From contig NZ_QEXM01000015.1 in NCBI RefSeq assembly GCF_004127445.1, forward strand, positions 236,491 to 300,490: a DNA stretch of 64,000 nucleotides, given 5' to 3'. Below are positions 16,281-25,157 of the stretch, piece after piece. The notes beneath the pieces are model-generated. The model was not told where the DNA came from. It saw only the letters and a list, made by a program, of their open reading frames with translations, and did no database searches. This DNA comes from Streptomyces alfalfae (GTDB lineage: Bacteria > Actinomycetota > Actinomycetes > Streptomycetales > Streptomycetaceae). The stretch's first letter is position 1. Every line of letters begins with the position of its first letter. A program made the position numbers and the translations under genes.

Positions 16281-17741
16281 CTACTTCTGCTCTCCGCGGC
16301 CCGTGCAGAACGCCACCGTCAGGTCCTTGACCAGGGCCTTGCGTTCGCCTTCGTCGAGCACGAGACCGCGGGTGGCGAGCCGCGTCACGGTGTCCTCGAC
16401 CGAGTCGACCACCGAGGTCAGCACGGAGTCGCGGTGCCGGGCGTCGAGCGCGGCGACCCTGCGGCGCCGCATCGCGTCCGCCACCTCGGGCGCGTACTCG
16501 ATACGGGTCGGCTGCGCCGAGAAGATCTGCACGCCGACCGCGTCGGTGTCGGCCGCGAGCGCCCGGGTCAGCGTGGAGCCGACCGCGTCGGCGTCCCGCA
16601 GGGTCTGGCCGTCCTCCTGGAAGGCGTCGGCGGGCAGCCGTGAGAGGACCCGGGCGGTGGTGGCCTCCACGCACTCCCGCAGGTACTGCTCGTGGTCCGC
16701 GACCGAGAGCGTCGCCCGCGCGGGGTCCCTGACCCGCCACACCACGAGGACGACGACGCGCAGCGCGACCCCGCAGCGGTCCACCACCGGCATCGGCTCA
16801 CTCCGCCAGTGCCGCAGACGCACGTCCACGCGGCGGCGGAGCAGCAGGGGGTTCACCCAGAGGAGGCCGGTGCGGCGGACGGTGCCGCGGTAGCGGCCGA
16901 AGAGGCTGAGCACCCAGGCGCCGCCGGCCCTCCCCCGCGCCAGGCCGCCGAAGCCGAAGAGGCCGAGCGCCCCGGAGCCCGCGAGCGAGGCCCACTGCCT
17001 GGCCCCGAGTCCGGCGCCCGCGCCCCCGGGCAGCCCCGTCACACGCAGCACGGGGTCGGGCAGGACCCCGGCCCACCACAGCGAGAGCCCGCACCCGGCG
17101 ACGCCGGCGCAACCGCCGAGCACTCCGGCGAGGCCGGGCAGCACGCGGCCCCGCCGCTCGACGACCGCCACGTCGACCTCGGGCACGGTCCGCGCGATCG
17201 GCGCCGCGGGGGCGGCCCCGGGGTGCCGCGCGGTCCGGGGGTGCTCACCGTCTCTCCGCCCGCGCCGTCCCACGGCGGCCGGCGGGGAGGCGCCCGCCGC
17301 GCCGGCGGCCTCCGCGGCGTCCCGGAAGAGAAGGTGCAGCGGGATCTCGGTGGTCGCCTCACTGTGGATCACCCGCACGCCTTGCGGTCTCGGGGGGTGC
17401 GGGGCGTGGGTGACCTGGGTGACAGGCAGGTTCTGCGTGACAGGCGGGACGTGCGCGGCAGCCGGGACGTGATCGGCAGGCTGTGCCTGGGCGACAGACG
17501 GGACGTGCGCGGCAGCCGGGACGTGATCGGCAGGCTGTGCCTGGGCGACAGACGGGACGTGAGCGGTAGGCAGGGCCTGGGTGACAGACGGGACGTGATC
17601 GGCAGGCAGGGCCGGTGCGGCGGGCGGGACCGTCGCGTGTGCGGCTCGCGGGGGCCGTCCCTCCGCGGCGGGGTCCGGGACCAGGCCCTCGGGGGCCTCG
17701 ACCGCCGGGGACTGGGACTGTGAAGCCGCCGTCGCGCTCAT
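16281..17741 (-). CDS. SPFH/Band 7 domain protein with N-terminal repeat region
   Basis: A 486-residue protein. Residues about 30-115 are a low-complexity Ala/Pro/Val/His/Gln region containing an 18-residue unit (ADHVPAAAHVPSVAQAQP) twice plus shorter variants. Two hydrophobic stretches follow (GLAGVLGGCAGVAGCGLSLWWAG and WASLAGSGALGLFGFGGLA regions). The C-terminal half is an SPFH domain (YRGTVRRTGLLWVNPLLLRRRVDVRLR region, then VRDPARATLSVADHEQYLRE). SPFH proteins organise membrane microdomains or act with membrane proteases. The gene is alone, between two intergenic regions. The role of the repeat region is unknown. Confidence 0.85.
   Translation of the reverse strand: MSATAASQSQSPAVEAPEGLVPDPAAEGRPPRAAHATVPPAAPALPADHVPSVTQALPTAHVPSVAQAQPADHVPAAAHVPSVAQAQPADHVPAAAHVPPVTQNLPVTQVTHAPHPPRPQGVRVIHSEATTEIPLHLLFRDAAEAAGAAGASPPAAVGRRGRRDGEHPRTARHPGAAPAAPIARTVPEVDVAVVERRGRVLPGLAGVLGGCAGVAGCGLSLWWAGVLPDPVLRVTGLPGGAGAGLGARQWASLAGSGALGLFGFGGLARGRAGGAWVLSLFGRYRGTVRRTGLLWVNPLLLRRRVDVRLRHWRSEPMPVVDRCGVALRVVVLVVWRVRDPARATLSVADHEQYLRECVEATTARVLSRLPADAFQEDGQTLRDADAVGSTLTRALAADTDAVGVQIFSAQPTRIEYAPEVADAMRRRRVAALDARHRDSVLTSVVDSVEDTVTRLATRGLVLDEGERKALVKDLTVAFCTGRGEQK
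17448..17624 (-). repeat. In-frame tandem repeats inside the SPFH gene
   Basis: Two identical 54-base units (17448-17501 and 17502-17555) are followed by 36-base derivatives starting at 17556 and 17592. All units begin GACGTG on the plus strand. The 54-base unit encodes 18 residues, so copy-number change would keep the frame. Confidence 0.85.
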
Positions 17742-18002
17742 CCGTGCCTCCGCCTCATACGTGCCTCGATCTCATCCACCCCACCGGCCACGGCCCACCC
17801 GGATTCCGGAGCCGCCCGCGATTGATCAGCGCTGGACCTCGACGAAGACTGCTCGCGCATCCGCACGTGCGCCAGTGTCGCAACTCAGGACAAATGTCGC
17901 ATGTCGACGGCCCGAATGACGGAAGGGACCGCCCGGCGCCCCCGGCCGCGTCCATGGTTCGGGGCACCCCCGCGCATCCGGTAGAGTTCTCCAGGTCAGC
18001 AG

Positions 18003-18076
18003 GCGCCGCTAGCTCAGTTGGTTAGAGCAGCTGACTCTTAATCAGCGGGTCCGGGGTTCGAGTCCCTGGCGGCGCA
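18003..18076 (+). tRNA. tRNA-Lys (CTT anticodon), second copy
   Basis: Identical over all 74 bases to the tRNA at 6056-6129, with the same GTCAGCAG immediately upstream and no encoded CCA. Sequence diverges beyond these points, so the shared unit is essentially the gene plus eight bases. Confidence 0.97.
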
Positions 18077-18083
18077 CAGACAG

Positions 18084-18115
18084 CGAAGGCCCTCCGTTCA
18101 CACGGAGGGCCTTCG
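18084..18115 (+). terminator. Terminator after second tRNA-Lys
   Basis: CGAAGGCCCTCCG (18084-18096) pairs perfectly with CGGAGGGCCTTCG (18103-18115) with a six-base loop, starting seven bases after the tRNA. Confidence 0.75.
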
Positions 18116-18187
18116 TCGTAGGCGCGGCGAGCCGATCCACCGCCGCGGACGAGCCGCCCCCCGTACGCCTACCGCTACGGTTGCGCC

Positions 18188-18901
18188 ATGGCGCGCGACA
18201 TCCAGGAGCGGATCAAGAAGCTCATCATCGATTCCAGGCTGCCCTCCGGGGCCTCGCTGCCCACCGAGCCGGAGCTGATGGAGCGCCTCGGGGTCAGCAG
18301 GAACTCCGTACGGGAGGCGCTCAAGGCGCTCCAGGCGATGGGCATCGTGGAGATCCGCCATGGCTTCGGCACCTATGTCGGCCCCATGTCGGTCGCCCCG
18401 ATGATCGAAGGCCTCGCCTTCCGCACGGTCGCGGGCCACTACCGCGGCGAGGACAGCCTGCTCCAGCTCCTGGAGCTGCGCGAAGCCGTCGAGACCGGCC
18501 TGATCGCGCGCCTCGCGGGCCGGGTCCCGGAGGCCGACCTCGCCGAACTCGACGCCCTGGTGGCGCGCATGGAGGCCGAGGCCGCCGGCGCGGAGGGCGG
18601 CGTGCGCGCCGAGACCGACCGCGCTTTTCACGCCACGCTCTACCGCGGGCTGGGAAACCTGCTGCTCGGTGAGGTCCTGGAGGCGTTCTGGGACGCCTTC
18701 CACAAGGTCCGCACGGATCTGGTGGACGTGCCGCAGGACCCGAAGGTCACCTGCCGGCAGCACCGGGAGATCCTGGAGGCCGTCCGCTCGGGGGACGCCC
18801 TGCGGGCGGAACAGGCCATAAGGGAGCACTTCGGCAACATCCGCACCCGCCTGGGCACACCTGTCCCAGCAGAGCACTCACATCGCTCGTATGACCGGTA
18901 A
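18188..18901 (+). CDS. FadR-subfamily GntR transcriptional regulator
   Basis: A 237-residue regulator. The N-terminal winged helix (ERIKKLIIDSRLPSGASLPTE, in family terms, then LGVSRNSVREALKALQAMGIVE) is typical GntR, and the all-helical FCD domain has the metal-binding histidines in DRAFHATLY and QHREILEAV. It starts at the ATG at 18188. The nearest gene on its 3' side is cslA, 300 bases on; nothing shows it controls that. Metabolite ligand unknown. Confidence 0.88.
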   Translation: MARDIQERIKKLIIDSRLPSGASLPTEPELMERLGVSRNSVREALKALQAMGIVEIRHGFGTYVGPMSVAPMIEGLAFRTVAGHYRGEDSLLQLLELREAVETGLIARLAGRVPEADLAELDALVARMEAEAAGAEGGVRAETDRAFHATLYRGLGNLLLGEVLEAFWDAFHKVRTDLVDVPQDPKVTCRQHREILEAVRSGDALRAEQAIREHFGNIRTRLGTPVPAEHSHRSYDR

Positions 18902-19201
18902 ACCCCTTGTATCGCTCTTGCGATCATGCCTTGGGGCGTAGAACCCTGTTCGAGAGCCACTGGCTTTCATGAGGCGGACGATTCGGGGCGCTCGGGGGCT
19001 CGCCGGTCCGCGCGACAAGGCAGGGATGGGGGTCCCGTTCGTGTCGCGATGCCTAGGGGGGCATCATGCAACCGGAAGGTTGTCGTTCCATGTCTAAGGG
19101 GACGGTGGCCTGCCACTGATGCGTCGATGGGGGTCGGAGGGGACCCGCGTCGGCGGAAGGACCAACGAACGCGCGGGGGACCGCGTGCGGGGGGATGACT
19201 C
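18902..19201 (+). promoter_or_regulatory. Structured leader region before cslA
   Basis: This 300-base stretch holds no gene I can support. It contains a hairpin GATGCC-TAGGGG-GGCATC (19048-19065), a GGAA-tetraloop hairpin CAACC-GGAA-GGTTG (19069-19082), and a small hairpin ATCGC-TCTT-GCGAT (18911-18924). The motif ATGcCTAgGGGG recurs as ATGtCTAaGGGG around 19090-19102. It does not match the c-di-GMP or c-di-AMP riboswitch consensus that I know. It looks like a long structured 5' leader. Confidence 0.4.
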
Positions 19202-21202
19202 ATGACGTCGACGCCGACGGGCGCGCGGCAGAACGACCCGTCAGAAACGACCCAGCTCAGGACCGTCTCACAGCGGACGGGCGGGTTCCGGAGAATCAAG
19301 AGAACCCTGCCGCGGTACGACTACGAGCACTACAGCCGGCTCGCCGGGCCGCTGACCCGTCCCGACCCGAGCAAGCCGTACAAGGTGAAGTACCGCTCGC
19401 TGCTCTCGCAGGAGCCGCACAAGATACGGGCCGCGCTGATGCTGGGCGCGGCCCCGCTGCTCTCGCTGGTCCTGCTGGGCTGGCTGCTGCAGCCCGAGCA
19501 CTGGACGAAGCGCGACTACGTGGCCAACGACTGGCTGCCGGTGCTCGACGTCGTCATGCTCATATCGATCGGCCTGATCGAGTTCTTCCGCTGCATGAAC
19601 GTCCTCTCCAACGCGCACGCGACGCTCGTCGCCCGCGACCCGATACCCGTGGTGCCCGAGACCGGCACCCGAGTCGCCTTCCTCACCTCCTTCGTGCCCG
19701 GCAAGGAGCCGATCGGGATGGTGACGAAGACCCTTGAGGCCGCGGTCAAGATCCGGCACCGCGGCACGATGCACGTCTGGCTCCTCGACGAGGGTGACGA
19801 CCCGGAGGTCAAGGAGGTCTGCCGGCGGCTCGGCGTGCACCACTTCTCCCGCAAGGGCGTGGCGAAGTGGAACATGACGAAGGGCCCGCACCGTGCCAAG
19901 ACCAAGCACGGCAACTACAACGCCTGGCTCGACGCGCACGGCGACGACTACGACTACTTCGCCTCCGTCGACACCGACCACATCCCGATGCCGAACTACC
20001 TGGAGCGGATGCTCGGGTTCTTCCGCGACGAGAACGTCGGCTTCGTCATCGGCCCCCAGGTGTACGGCAACTACGACAACTTCGTCACCAAGGCCGCCGA
20101 GTCGCAGCAGTTCCTCTTCCACGCGCTGATCCAGCGGGCGGGCAACGCCTACGGCGCCCCGATGTTCGTCGGCACCTCCAACGCGGTGCGCATCAAGGCC
20201 CTGAAGCAGATCGGCGGCCTGTACGACTCGATCACCGAGGACATGGCGACGGGCTTCGAGATCCACCGCGCCACCAACCCGGCGACCGGCAAGAAGTGGA
20301 AGTCGGTCTACACCCCCGACGTCCTCGCGGTCGGTGAGGGCCCCAACGCCTGGACGGACTTCTTCACCCAGCAGCTGCGCTGGTCGCGGGGGACGTACGA
20401 GACGATCCTCAAGCAGTTCTGGAAGGCGCCGTTCTCGCTGCCGCCCGGCCGCCTCTTCAACTACACGATGATGGTCATCTTCTACCCGATGTCCGCCATG
20501 AACTGGATCCTGGCCGCGCTGAGCTGCGCGCTGTTCCTGGGCCTCGGCGCGTCCGGCGTGAACATCGACCCGACCATCTGGCTGATGCTGTACGGCAACG
20601 CCTCGGCGCTGCAGATCGGCCTCTACATCTGGAACCGGCGGCACAACGTCTCCCCGCACGAGCCCGAGGGCTCCGGCGGTGTGGCGGGCATGGTGATGTC
20701 GGCCCTCTCGGCGCCGATCTACGCGCGCTCACTCCTCGACGCGGCCCTGCGCCGCAAGAGCAAGTTCGTGGTGACCCCCAAGGGCGATTCGGCGAGCCCG
20801 GACACGCTGTCCGGGACCTTCCGCATCCACCTGTTCTTCATTCTGGTCTTCGGCGCCTCGATGGCCGCCTCCTTCGTGTACGGGCACGCGCACCCCGCGA
20901 TGATCACCTGGGCCACGTTCGCCCTCCTGATCACGGCGGCGCCGATCTTCGCGTGGCGCTGGGGCATGCGGCAGGAGAAGAAGAAGCGCAAGGCCGGCGC
21001 CGGAGCGGGCCCTGCGGGGCCGCCGTCCGGGTCGGGTCCGGCCGCCGCTCTGCCGCGCGACGCCACGGCGCCCCTGCCCCAGGCCCAGCAGCCGGCCCCC
21101 GCGGGCGGACGGCACGCCGCCCCGCACGCGCCCCAGCAGAAGCCGACCTGGGCATCGCACGACCAGACCATGCAGATTTCCCTTGGGGGACGTAAGAAAT
21201 GA
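19202..21202 (+). CDS. cslA: Cellulose synthase-like glycosyltransferase CslA
   Basis: A 666-residue GT2 membrane glycosyltransferase. Helices at about residues 75-95 and 110-130 precede the catalytic domain, which has DEGDD, the DTDH metal motif, the TED base region (SITEDMATGFEI) and QQLRWSRG for the QxxRW product-binding motif. Five or more C-terminal helices follow, then a Pro/Ala-rich cytoplasmic tail. In Streptomyces CslA with GlxA makes a beta-glucan at hyphal tips that supports tip growth and adhesion. It ends ATGA-coupled to glxA. The start ATG follows a G-rich stretch (GGGGGGATGACTC). Confidence 0.94.
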   Translation: MTSTPTGARQNDPSETTQLRTVSQRTGGFRRIKRTLPRYDYEHYSRLAGPLTRPDPSKPYKVKYRSLLSQEPHKIRAALMLGAAPLLSLVLLGWLLQPEHWTKRDYVANDWLPVLDVVMLISIGLIEFFRCMNVLSNAHATLVARDPIPVVPETGTRVAFLTSFVPGKEPIGMVTKTLEAAVKIRHRGTMHVWLLDEGDDPEVKEVCRRLGVHHFSRKGVAKWNMTKGPHRAKTKHGNYNAWLDAHGDDYDYFASVDTDHIPMPNYLERMLGFFRDENVGFVIGPQVYGNYDNFVTKAAESQQFLFHALIQRAGNAYGAPMFVGTSNAVRIKALKQIGGLYDSITEDMATGFEIHRATNPATGKKWKSVYTPDVLAVGEGPNAWTDFFTQQLRWSRGTYETILKQFWKAPFSLPPGRLFNYTMMVIFYPMSAMNWILAALSCALFLGLGASGVNIDPTIWLMLYGNASALQIGLYIWNRRHNVSPHEPEGSGGVAGMVMSALSAPIYARSLLDAALRRKSKFVVTPKGDSASPDTLSGTFRIHLFFILVFGASMAASFVYGHAHPAMITWATFALLITAAPIFAWRWGMRQEKKKRKAGAGAGPAGPPSGSGPAAALPRDATAPLPQAQQPAPAGGRHAAPHAPQQKPTWASHDQTMQISLGGRKK

Positions 21203-23136
21203 CAGACCGTTCCAGCCGCCGCCGTGCCCGCCGCATCGCGATAGGCGCGGCGGTCGTCGTCGCGCTGGCAGGCATGAACGGCCCGTGGCTGTGGCGCGTG
21301 GGCTCGGAGAAGTACCACGACTACAAGATCAACCAGCCGGAGTACAAGGCGGACAACGGCCACTGGGAGATCGTGGACTTCCCCGAGGAGTACCGGCAGA
21401 ACACGATCCACGCGGCCCTGCTGCACACCGGCAAGGTGCTGCTCGTCGCGGGGTCGGGCAACAACCAGAAGAACTTCGACGCGAAGAAGTTCGACACCCG
21501 GCTCTGGGACCCGGTCAAGGGGACTGTCAAGAAGATCCCGACGCCCACCGACCTGTTCTGCACCGGCCACACCCAGCTCGGCAACGGCAACCTGCTCATC
21601 GCGGGCGGCACGCAGCGCTACGAGAAGCTGAAGGGCGACATCACCAAGGCCGGCGGTCTGATGATCGTCCACAACGAGGACCCGGACGAGCCGAAGACGA
21701 TCCCTGCGGGGACGAAGTTCACCGGCAAGAAGAACGGCAAGACCTTCGTCTCCGCGGACAACATCCTCGTCGAGAAGGCGAAGAAGGTCTTCGACAAGCA
21801 GACCGGCAGGTTCCTGCGGACCGAGCCCGGCCTCGGCCGGGTCTACGTCGAGGCGGCCAAGAGCGGCGCCAAGTACGAGACGGGCACCCAGGACAACTAC
21901 CGCGTCCAGGGCCTGAAGGGCTCCGACACCCGCAACGTCTACGGCATGGCGCAGAAGCTCGCCCTGGACAAGAAGGACTTCCAGGGGATCAAGGACACCT
22001 TCGAGTTCGACCCGGTGGCCGAGCGGTACATCAAGGTCGACCCGATGAACGAGGCGCGCTGGTACCCCACGCTGACCACGCTCAGCGACGGCAAGGTCCT
22101 CTCCACCTCCGGCCTGGACGAGATCGGCCAGCTCGTCCCCGGCAAGAACGAGGTGTACGACCCGAAGACCAAGAAGTGGAGGTACACCAAGGGCATCCGG
22201 CAGTTCCCGACCTACCCGGCGATCTTCCAGATGACCGACGGCAAGCTCTTCTACTCCGGGTCGAACGCGGGCTACGGCCCCGACGACGTCGGCCGCAAGC
22301 CCGGCATCTGGGACCTGGAGACCAACAAGTGGAAGGGCATCCCGGGCCTGAGCGACCCCGAGTTGATGGAGACCTCGGGCACGGTGGAGCTGCCGCCCGC
22401 CCAGGACCAGAAGTACATGGTGGTCGGCGGCGGCGGTGTCGGCGAGTCCAAGGAGTCGAGCGACAAGACCCGGATCGTCGACCTGAAGGCGGACGACCCC
22501 AGGTTCGTGGACGGCCCCGAGTTGGAGAAGGGCACGCGCTACCCGCAGATATCGACGCTGCCGGACGACACCGTGCTGATCTCCGGCGGTTCCGAGGACT
22601 ACCGCGGGCGCAGCGACTCCAACATCCACCAGGCCCGCATCTACGACGCCGGGACCGGCGAGATGCGGCGGGTCGCCGACCCGGAGGTGGGCCGCAACTA
22701 CCACTCGGGGTCGATCCTGCTGCCCGACGGGCGCGTGATGTTCTTCGGCTCCGACTCGCTCTACGCCGACAAGGCCAACACGAAGCCCGGCGTGTTCGAG
22801 CAGCGCATCGAGATCTACACGCCGCCGTACCTGTACCACGGCTCGCGGCCCACGCTGGGCAAGGGCCCGAGGAACATCGAGCGGGGCGGCAGCGGGACCT
22901 TCCCGACGAAGCACTCCTCCGCCATCAAGTCGGCGCGGCTCATCAAGCCGAGCGCCTCCACGCACGTCACGGACATCGACCAGACGTCGATCGCGCTCGA
23001 CCTGAAGAAGTCGCCCGGCAAGGTCACGGTCACCGTCCCGAAGAACCGCAGCCTGGTGGAGACCGGCTGGTACATGCTCTTCGTCACGGACGACCAGGGC
23101 ACGCCGAGCAAGGCCCAGTGGGTCCACGTGCCGTAG
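21199..23136 (+). CDS. glxA: GlxA copper radical (galactose oxidase-like) enzyme
   Basis: A 645-residue membrane-anchored protein: an N-terminal RRRARR stretch and hydrophobic segment (residues about 14-31), then a Kelch-type propeller and C-terminal domain. The radical-cofactor residues are all visible: Cys121 (LFCTGH) to cross-link Tyr289, Trp288 stacked on it (NEARWYP), the axial Tyr501 with ligand His502 (RNYHSGS), and a second ligand His589 (STHVTDIDQ). Numbering of Cys121 and Trp288 agrees with what I know of the S. lividans enzyme. It oxidises the CslA glycan at the cell surface. ATG overlaps the cslA stop. Confidence 0.94.
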   Translation: MTDRSSRRRARRIAIGAAVVVALAGMNGPWLWRVGSEKYHDYKINQPEYKADNGHWEIVDFPEEYRQNTIHAALLHTGKVLLVAGSGNNQKNFDAKKFDTRLWDPVKGTVKKIPTPTDLFCTGHTQLGNGNLLIAGGTQRYEKLKGDITKAGGLMIVHNEDPDEPKTIPAGTKFTGKKNGKTFVSADNILVEKAKKVFDKQTGRFLRTEPGLGRVYVEAAKSGAKYETGTQDNYRVQGLKGSDTRNVYGMAQKLALDKKDFQGIKDTFEFDPVAERYIKVDPMNEARWYPTLTTLSDGKVLSTSGLDEIGQLVPGKNEVYDPKTKKWRYTKGIRQFPTYPAIFQMTDGKLFYSGSNAGYGPDDVGRKPGIWDLETNKWKGIPGLSDPELMETSGTVELPPAQDQKYMVVGGGGVGESKESSDKTRIVDLKADDPRFVDGPELEKGTRYPQISTLPDDTVLISGGSEDYRGRSDSNIHQARIYDAGTGEMRRVADPEVGRNYHSGSILLPDGRVMFFGSDSLYADKANTKPGVFEQRIEIYTPPYLYHGSRPTLGKGPRNIERGGSGTFPTKHSSAIKSARLIKPSASTHVTDIDQTSIALDLKKSPGKVTVTVPKNRSLVETGWYMLFVTDDQGTPSKAQWVHVP

Positions 23137-23175
23137 ACAACGCCCCCCGGGGGGGCGCGCGCTCGGCCCGCGAAA

Positions 23176-23222
23176 AGCCGCAGACGCCTCCGCGTGGATC
23201 TCCGGCAGAGGCGTCTGCGGCT
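23176..23222. terminator. Bidirectional terminator between glxA and GH6 gene
   Basis: AGCCGCAGACGCCTC (23176-23190) pairs perfectly with GAGGCGTCTGCGGCT (23208-23222), 15 bp, with a 17-base loop. It sits midway between two convergent stops, with A-run upstream (GAAAA) and CTTG downstream. Confidence 0.8.
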
Positions 23223-23255
23223 CTTGCGTGGTCGCTCGCGCGGTTCCCCGCGCCC

Positions 23256-24287
23256 CTAGTCGGCGGCCTTGGCCAGGCCCAGTGCGTACTCGGGCCACCA
23301 CTCGCCTGCCTTCGGCCCGCCCCTGCACGTGCCGTCGGACTCACCGGGCCGCTTGACCCACAGGTACGCGTCGATGAGCGGGTCGGAGGTCTTCGTCGTG
23401 GGCACCTCACCCAGCGCGCGGCCCGGCGGGTTGCACCAGGGGTCCTTGCCCTTGGTGTAGGGGCCGTTGCCGTTGCGCGCCGTGTCGATGACGAACGGCT
23501 TCCCGCCGATCTTCGCCGACAGCTTCTTGCCGAACTCGGCGCTCGCCCCGGTCGTCTGGAAGTTGGAGACGTTCACCGAGAAGCCGTCGGCCTGCTCGAC
23601 GCCCGACCACTTCAGGGGCTCCCAGAGCGAGTCCGGGTTCTTCCAGCCCGCGTTGCCCGCGTCCAGGTACACCTTGGTGTTCTTCAGGGACTTGAGCTTG
23701 CCGATGGCGCCCTTGAGGAGGTCGTAGCGCTCCTCGTGGAACTGCTCCGGCGTGCAGTTGTCGACCATGTGGAGCACGGCGTCCGGCTCCAGGATGACGG
23801 TGGCCCTGCGGTCGCCGATGCCCTTGGCCACCTGGTCGATGAAGGCCCGGTAGGCGTTGCCGTCGGCCGCGCCGCCACCGGAGTACTGGCCGCAGTCGCG
23901 GTGCGGGATGTTGTAGAGGACGAGCAGGGCGTCACGATCGGCCTCGGCCGCGGCCTCGGTGAAGCCGCGGGCCTGCTCCTCCGCGTTCTCCGGGACGATC
24001 CACTCGGCGACGGGCTGCTCGGCGATCTTCCTTATCAGCGCGGCGTCTTCCTTCTTGCCGTCCTTCTCGTAGGCGGCGACCTGCTTGGCCGCGTTCCCCT
24101 CCGGGTTGACCCAGTACGGGTCCTTGCCCTTGGGCTGCTGTTCGACCGGCGCGCCCGAGGCGCTGCCCGGGTCGTCGTCGGAGGAGGAGCACGCGGAAAG
24201 AAGCAGCGCGGCCCCCACCAGCGCCGCTCCCGTCCTCACCCCCCTGGCCGCGAAAACGCGTCCGCGGCCGGTGCCTTTGCGGTACAT
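23256..24287 (-). CDS. Glycoside hydrolase family 6 lipoprotein (endoglucanase-like)
   Basis: A 343-residue GH6 protein. The lipobox LLSAC gives Cys33, so it is membrane-anchored outside the cell. The GH6 core shows DCGQYSGGG, the catalytic-acid region VILEPDAV, DAGNAGW and the C-terminal GESDGTC/PKAGEWWPEYA. There is no cellulose-binding module. In Streptomyces a GH6 gene beside cslA-glxA is taken to process or trim the glycan made by CslA, rather than feed on plant cellulose. It is convergent with glxA. Confidence 0.9.
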   Translation of the reverse strand: MYRKGTGRGRVFAARGVRTGAALVGAALLLSACSSSDDDPGSASGAPVEQQPKGKDPYWVNPEGNAAKQVAAYEKDGKKEDAALIRKIAEQPVAEWIVPENAEEQARGFTEAAAEADRDALLVLYNIPHRDCGQYSGGGAADGNAYRAFIDQVAKGIGDRRATVILEPDAVLHMVDNCTPEQFHEERYDLLKGAIGKLKSLKNTKVYLDAGNAGWKNPDSLWEPLKWSGVEQADGFSVNVSNFQTTGASAEFGKKLSAKIGGKPFVIDTARNGNGPYTKGKDPWCNPPGRALGEVPTTKTSDPLIDAYLWVKRPGESDGTCRGGPKAGEWWPEYALGLAKAAD

Positions 24288-24476
24288 CCACTCCCCCTTG
24301 GGTGCACTGTCGGTGACTCAATCCTGACATACGCCTCCCCTGCCCACGAGGCCCGTCCGTCCGGCGTGAGGCCCTGTGGAAGAGCTGTTACCGAGGACGC
24401 CGGCAACGGGTGCCACCTGCGGTGATACCGGAGTGACGGAGGGTGCGAGCGGGCCGCCGCCCCCGGCGAGGACGGC

Positions 24477-25142
24477 CTAGCGGCGCACCCCCGTCAGGTA
24501 CGCCGAGACGATCACGTTGGCCGTGTACGTGTGGGCGGCCCTGTCGAAGGCGCCGCCGCAGGTGATCAGGCGCAGCTCCGCGCGGTCCTCCTCGCGGGGG
24601 CCGTAGGCCCGCGCCGCGTCGAAGCGTTCGCGGGTGACGACCTCGACGTCGTCGACCGTGAACTCCGCGGTCGTGCCGTCGTCGCGGGCCACCCTGATCT
24701 TCTGTCCCGGGCGCACCGCGCTGAGGTCGTAGAAGACCGCGGGCCTGGTCCTCGTGTCGACGTGGCCGACGAAGAGGGCCACGCCGGGGGTGCCGGGGCG
24801 GGTGCCGCCGCCGTACCAGCCGACGGTGTCGGCCTCCTCGAAGGGCGGCGGGTCGATGGCGCCGTCGGGGTCGAGGCCGCGGGCGCTCACCGGGGCCTCG
24901 ATGCCGAGGGCCGGCACGTCGACGCGGTGCGGCCGGGCCGGGGCCAGCGGCGCGTGGCCGCGCGGCAGTTCGACGCCGAGGGGGCGGCCGACCGCCGCCA
25001 CGTCGCCCGTGGCGGGTGCGACGAGGCCGCCGCCCAGCGCGGAGAGGCCGCTGCCGCCCAAGCCGAGGCCCGCGAGGAGCACCGCCCAGGCGACCCCGGT
25101 GAGGAGGCGCCCGCGCCCGGCTGGGGGTGCGTCACCGGACAT
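24477..25142 (-). CDS. Class F sortase
   Basis: A 221-residue membrane-anchored transpeptidase: one N-terminal hydrophobic segment (residues about 13-45), then the sortase beta-barrel with catalytic His127 (FVGHVDT), Cys195 (LRLITCGG) and Arg201. The short barrel with LITC is typical of actinobacterial class F. I chose ATG 25142; a GTG two codons earlier is possible. The upstream gene stops 15 bases before, so the two form an operon. Its substrate is not obvious: the neighbour has no LPXTG-type motif. Confidence 0.9.
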   Translation of the reverse strand: MSGDAPPAGRGRLLTGVAWAVLLAGLGLGGSGLSALGGGLVAPATGDVAAVGRPLGVELPRGHAPLAPARPHRVDVPALGIEAPVSARGLDPDGAIDPPPFEEADTVGWYGGGTRPGTPGVALFVGHVDTRTRPAVFYDLSAVRPGQKIRVARDDGTTAEFTVDDVEVVTRERFDAARAYGPREEDRAELRLITCGGAFDRAAHTYTANVIVSAYLTGVRR

Positions 25143-25157
25143 GGTCACGTCCGCCCG

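Noticed and set aside
6056..18076. Integrative element bounded by the two tRNA-Lys genes
   Set aside because: No integrase, excisionase or replication gene lies between them, and the shared sequence is the tRNA plus eight bases. Gene duplication or conversion is simpler.
18902..19201. c-di-GMP or c-di-AMP riboswitch before cslA
   Set aside because: I could not align the conserved core of either class; only generic hairpins were found. Kept as an unclassified leader.
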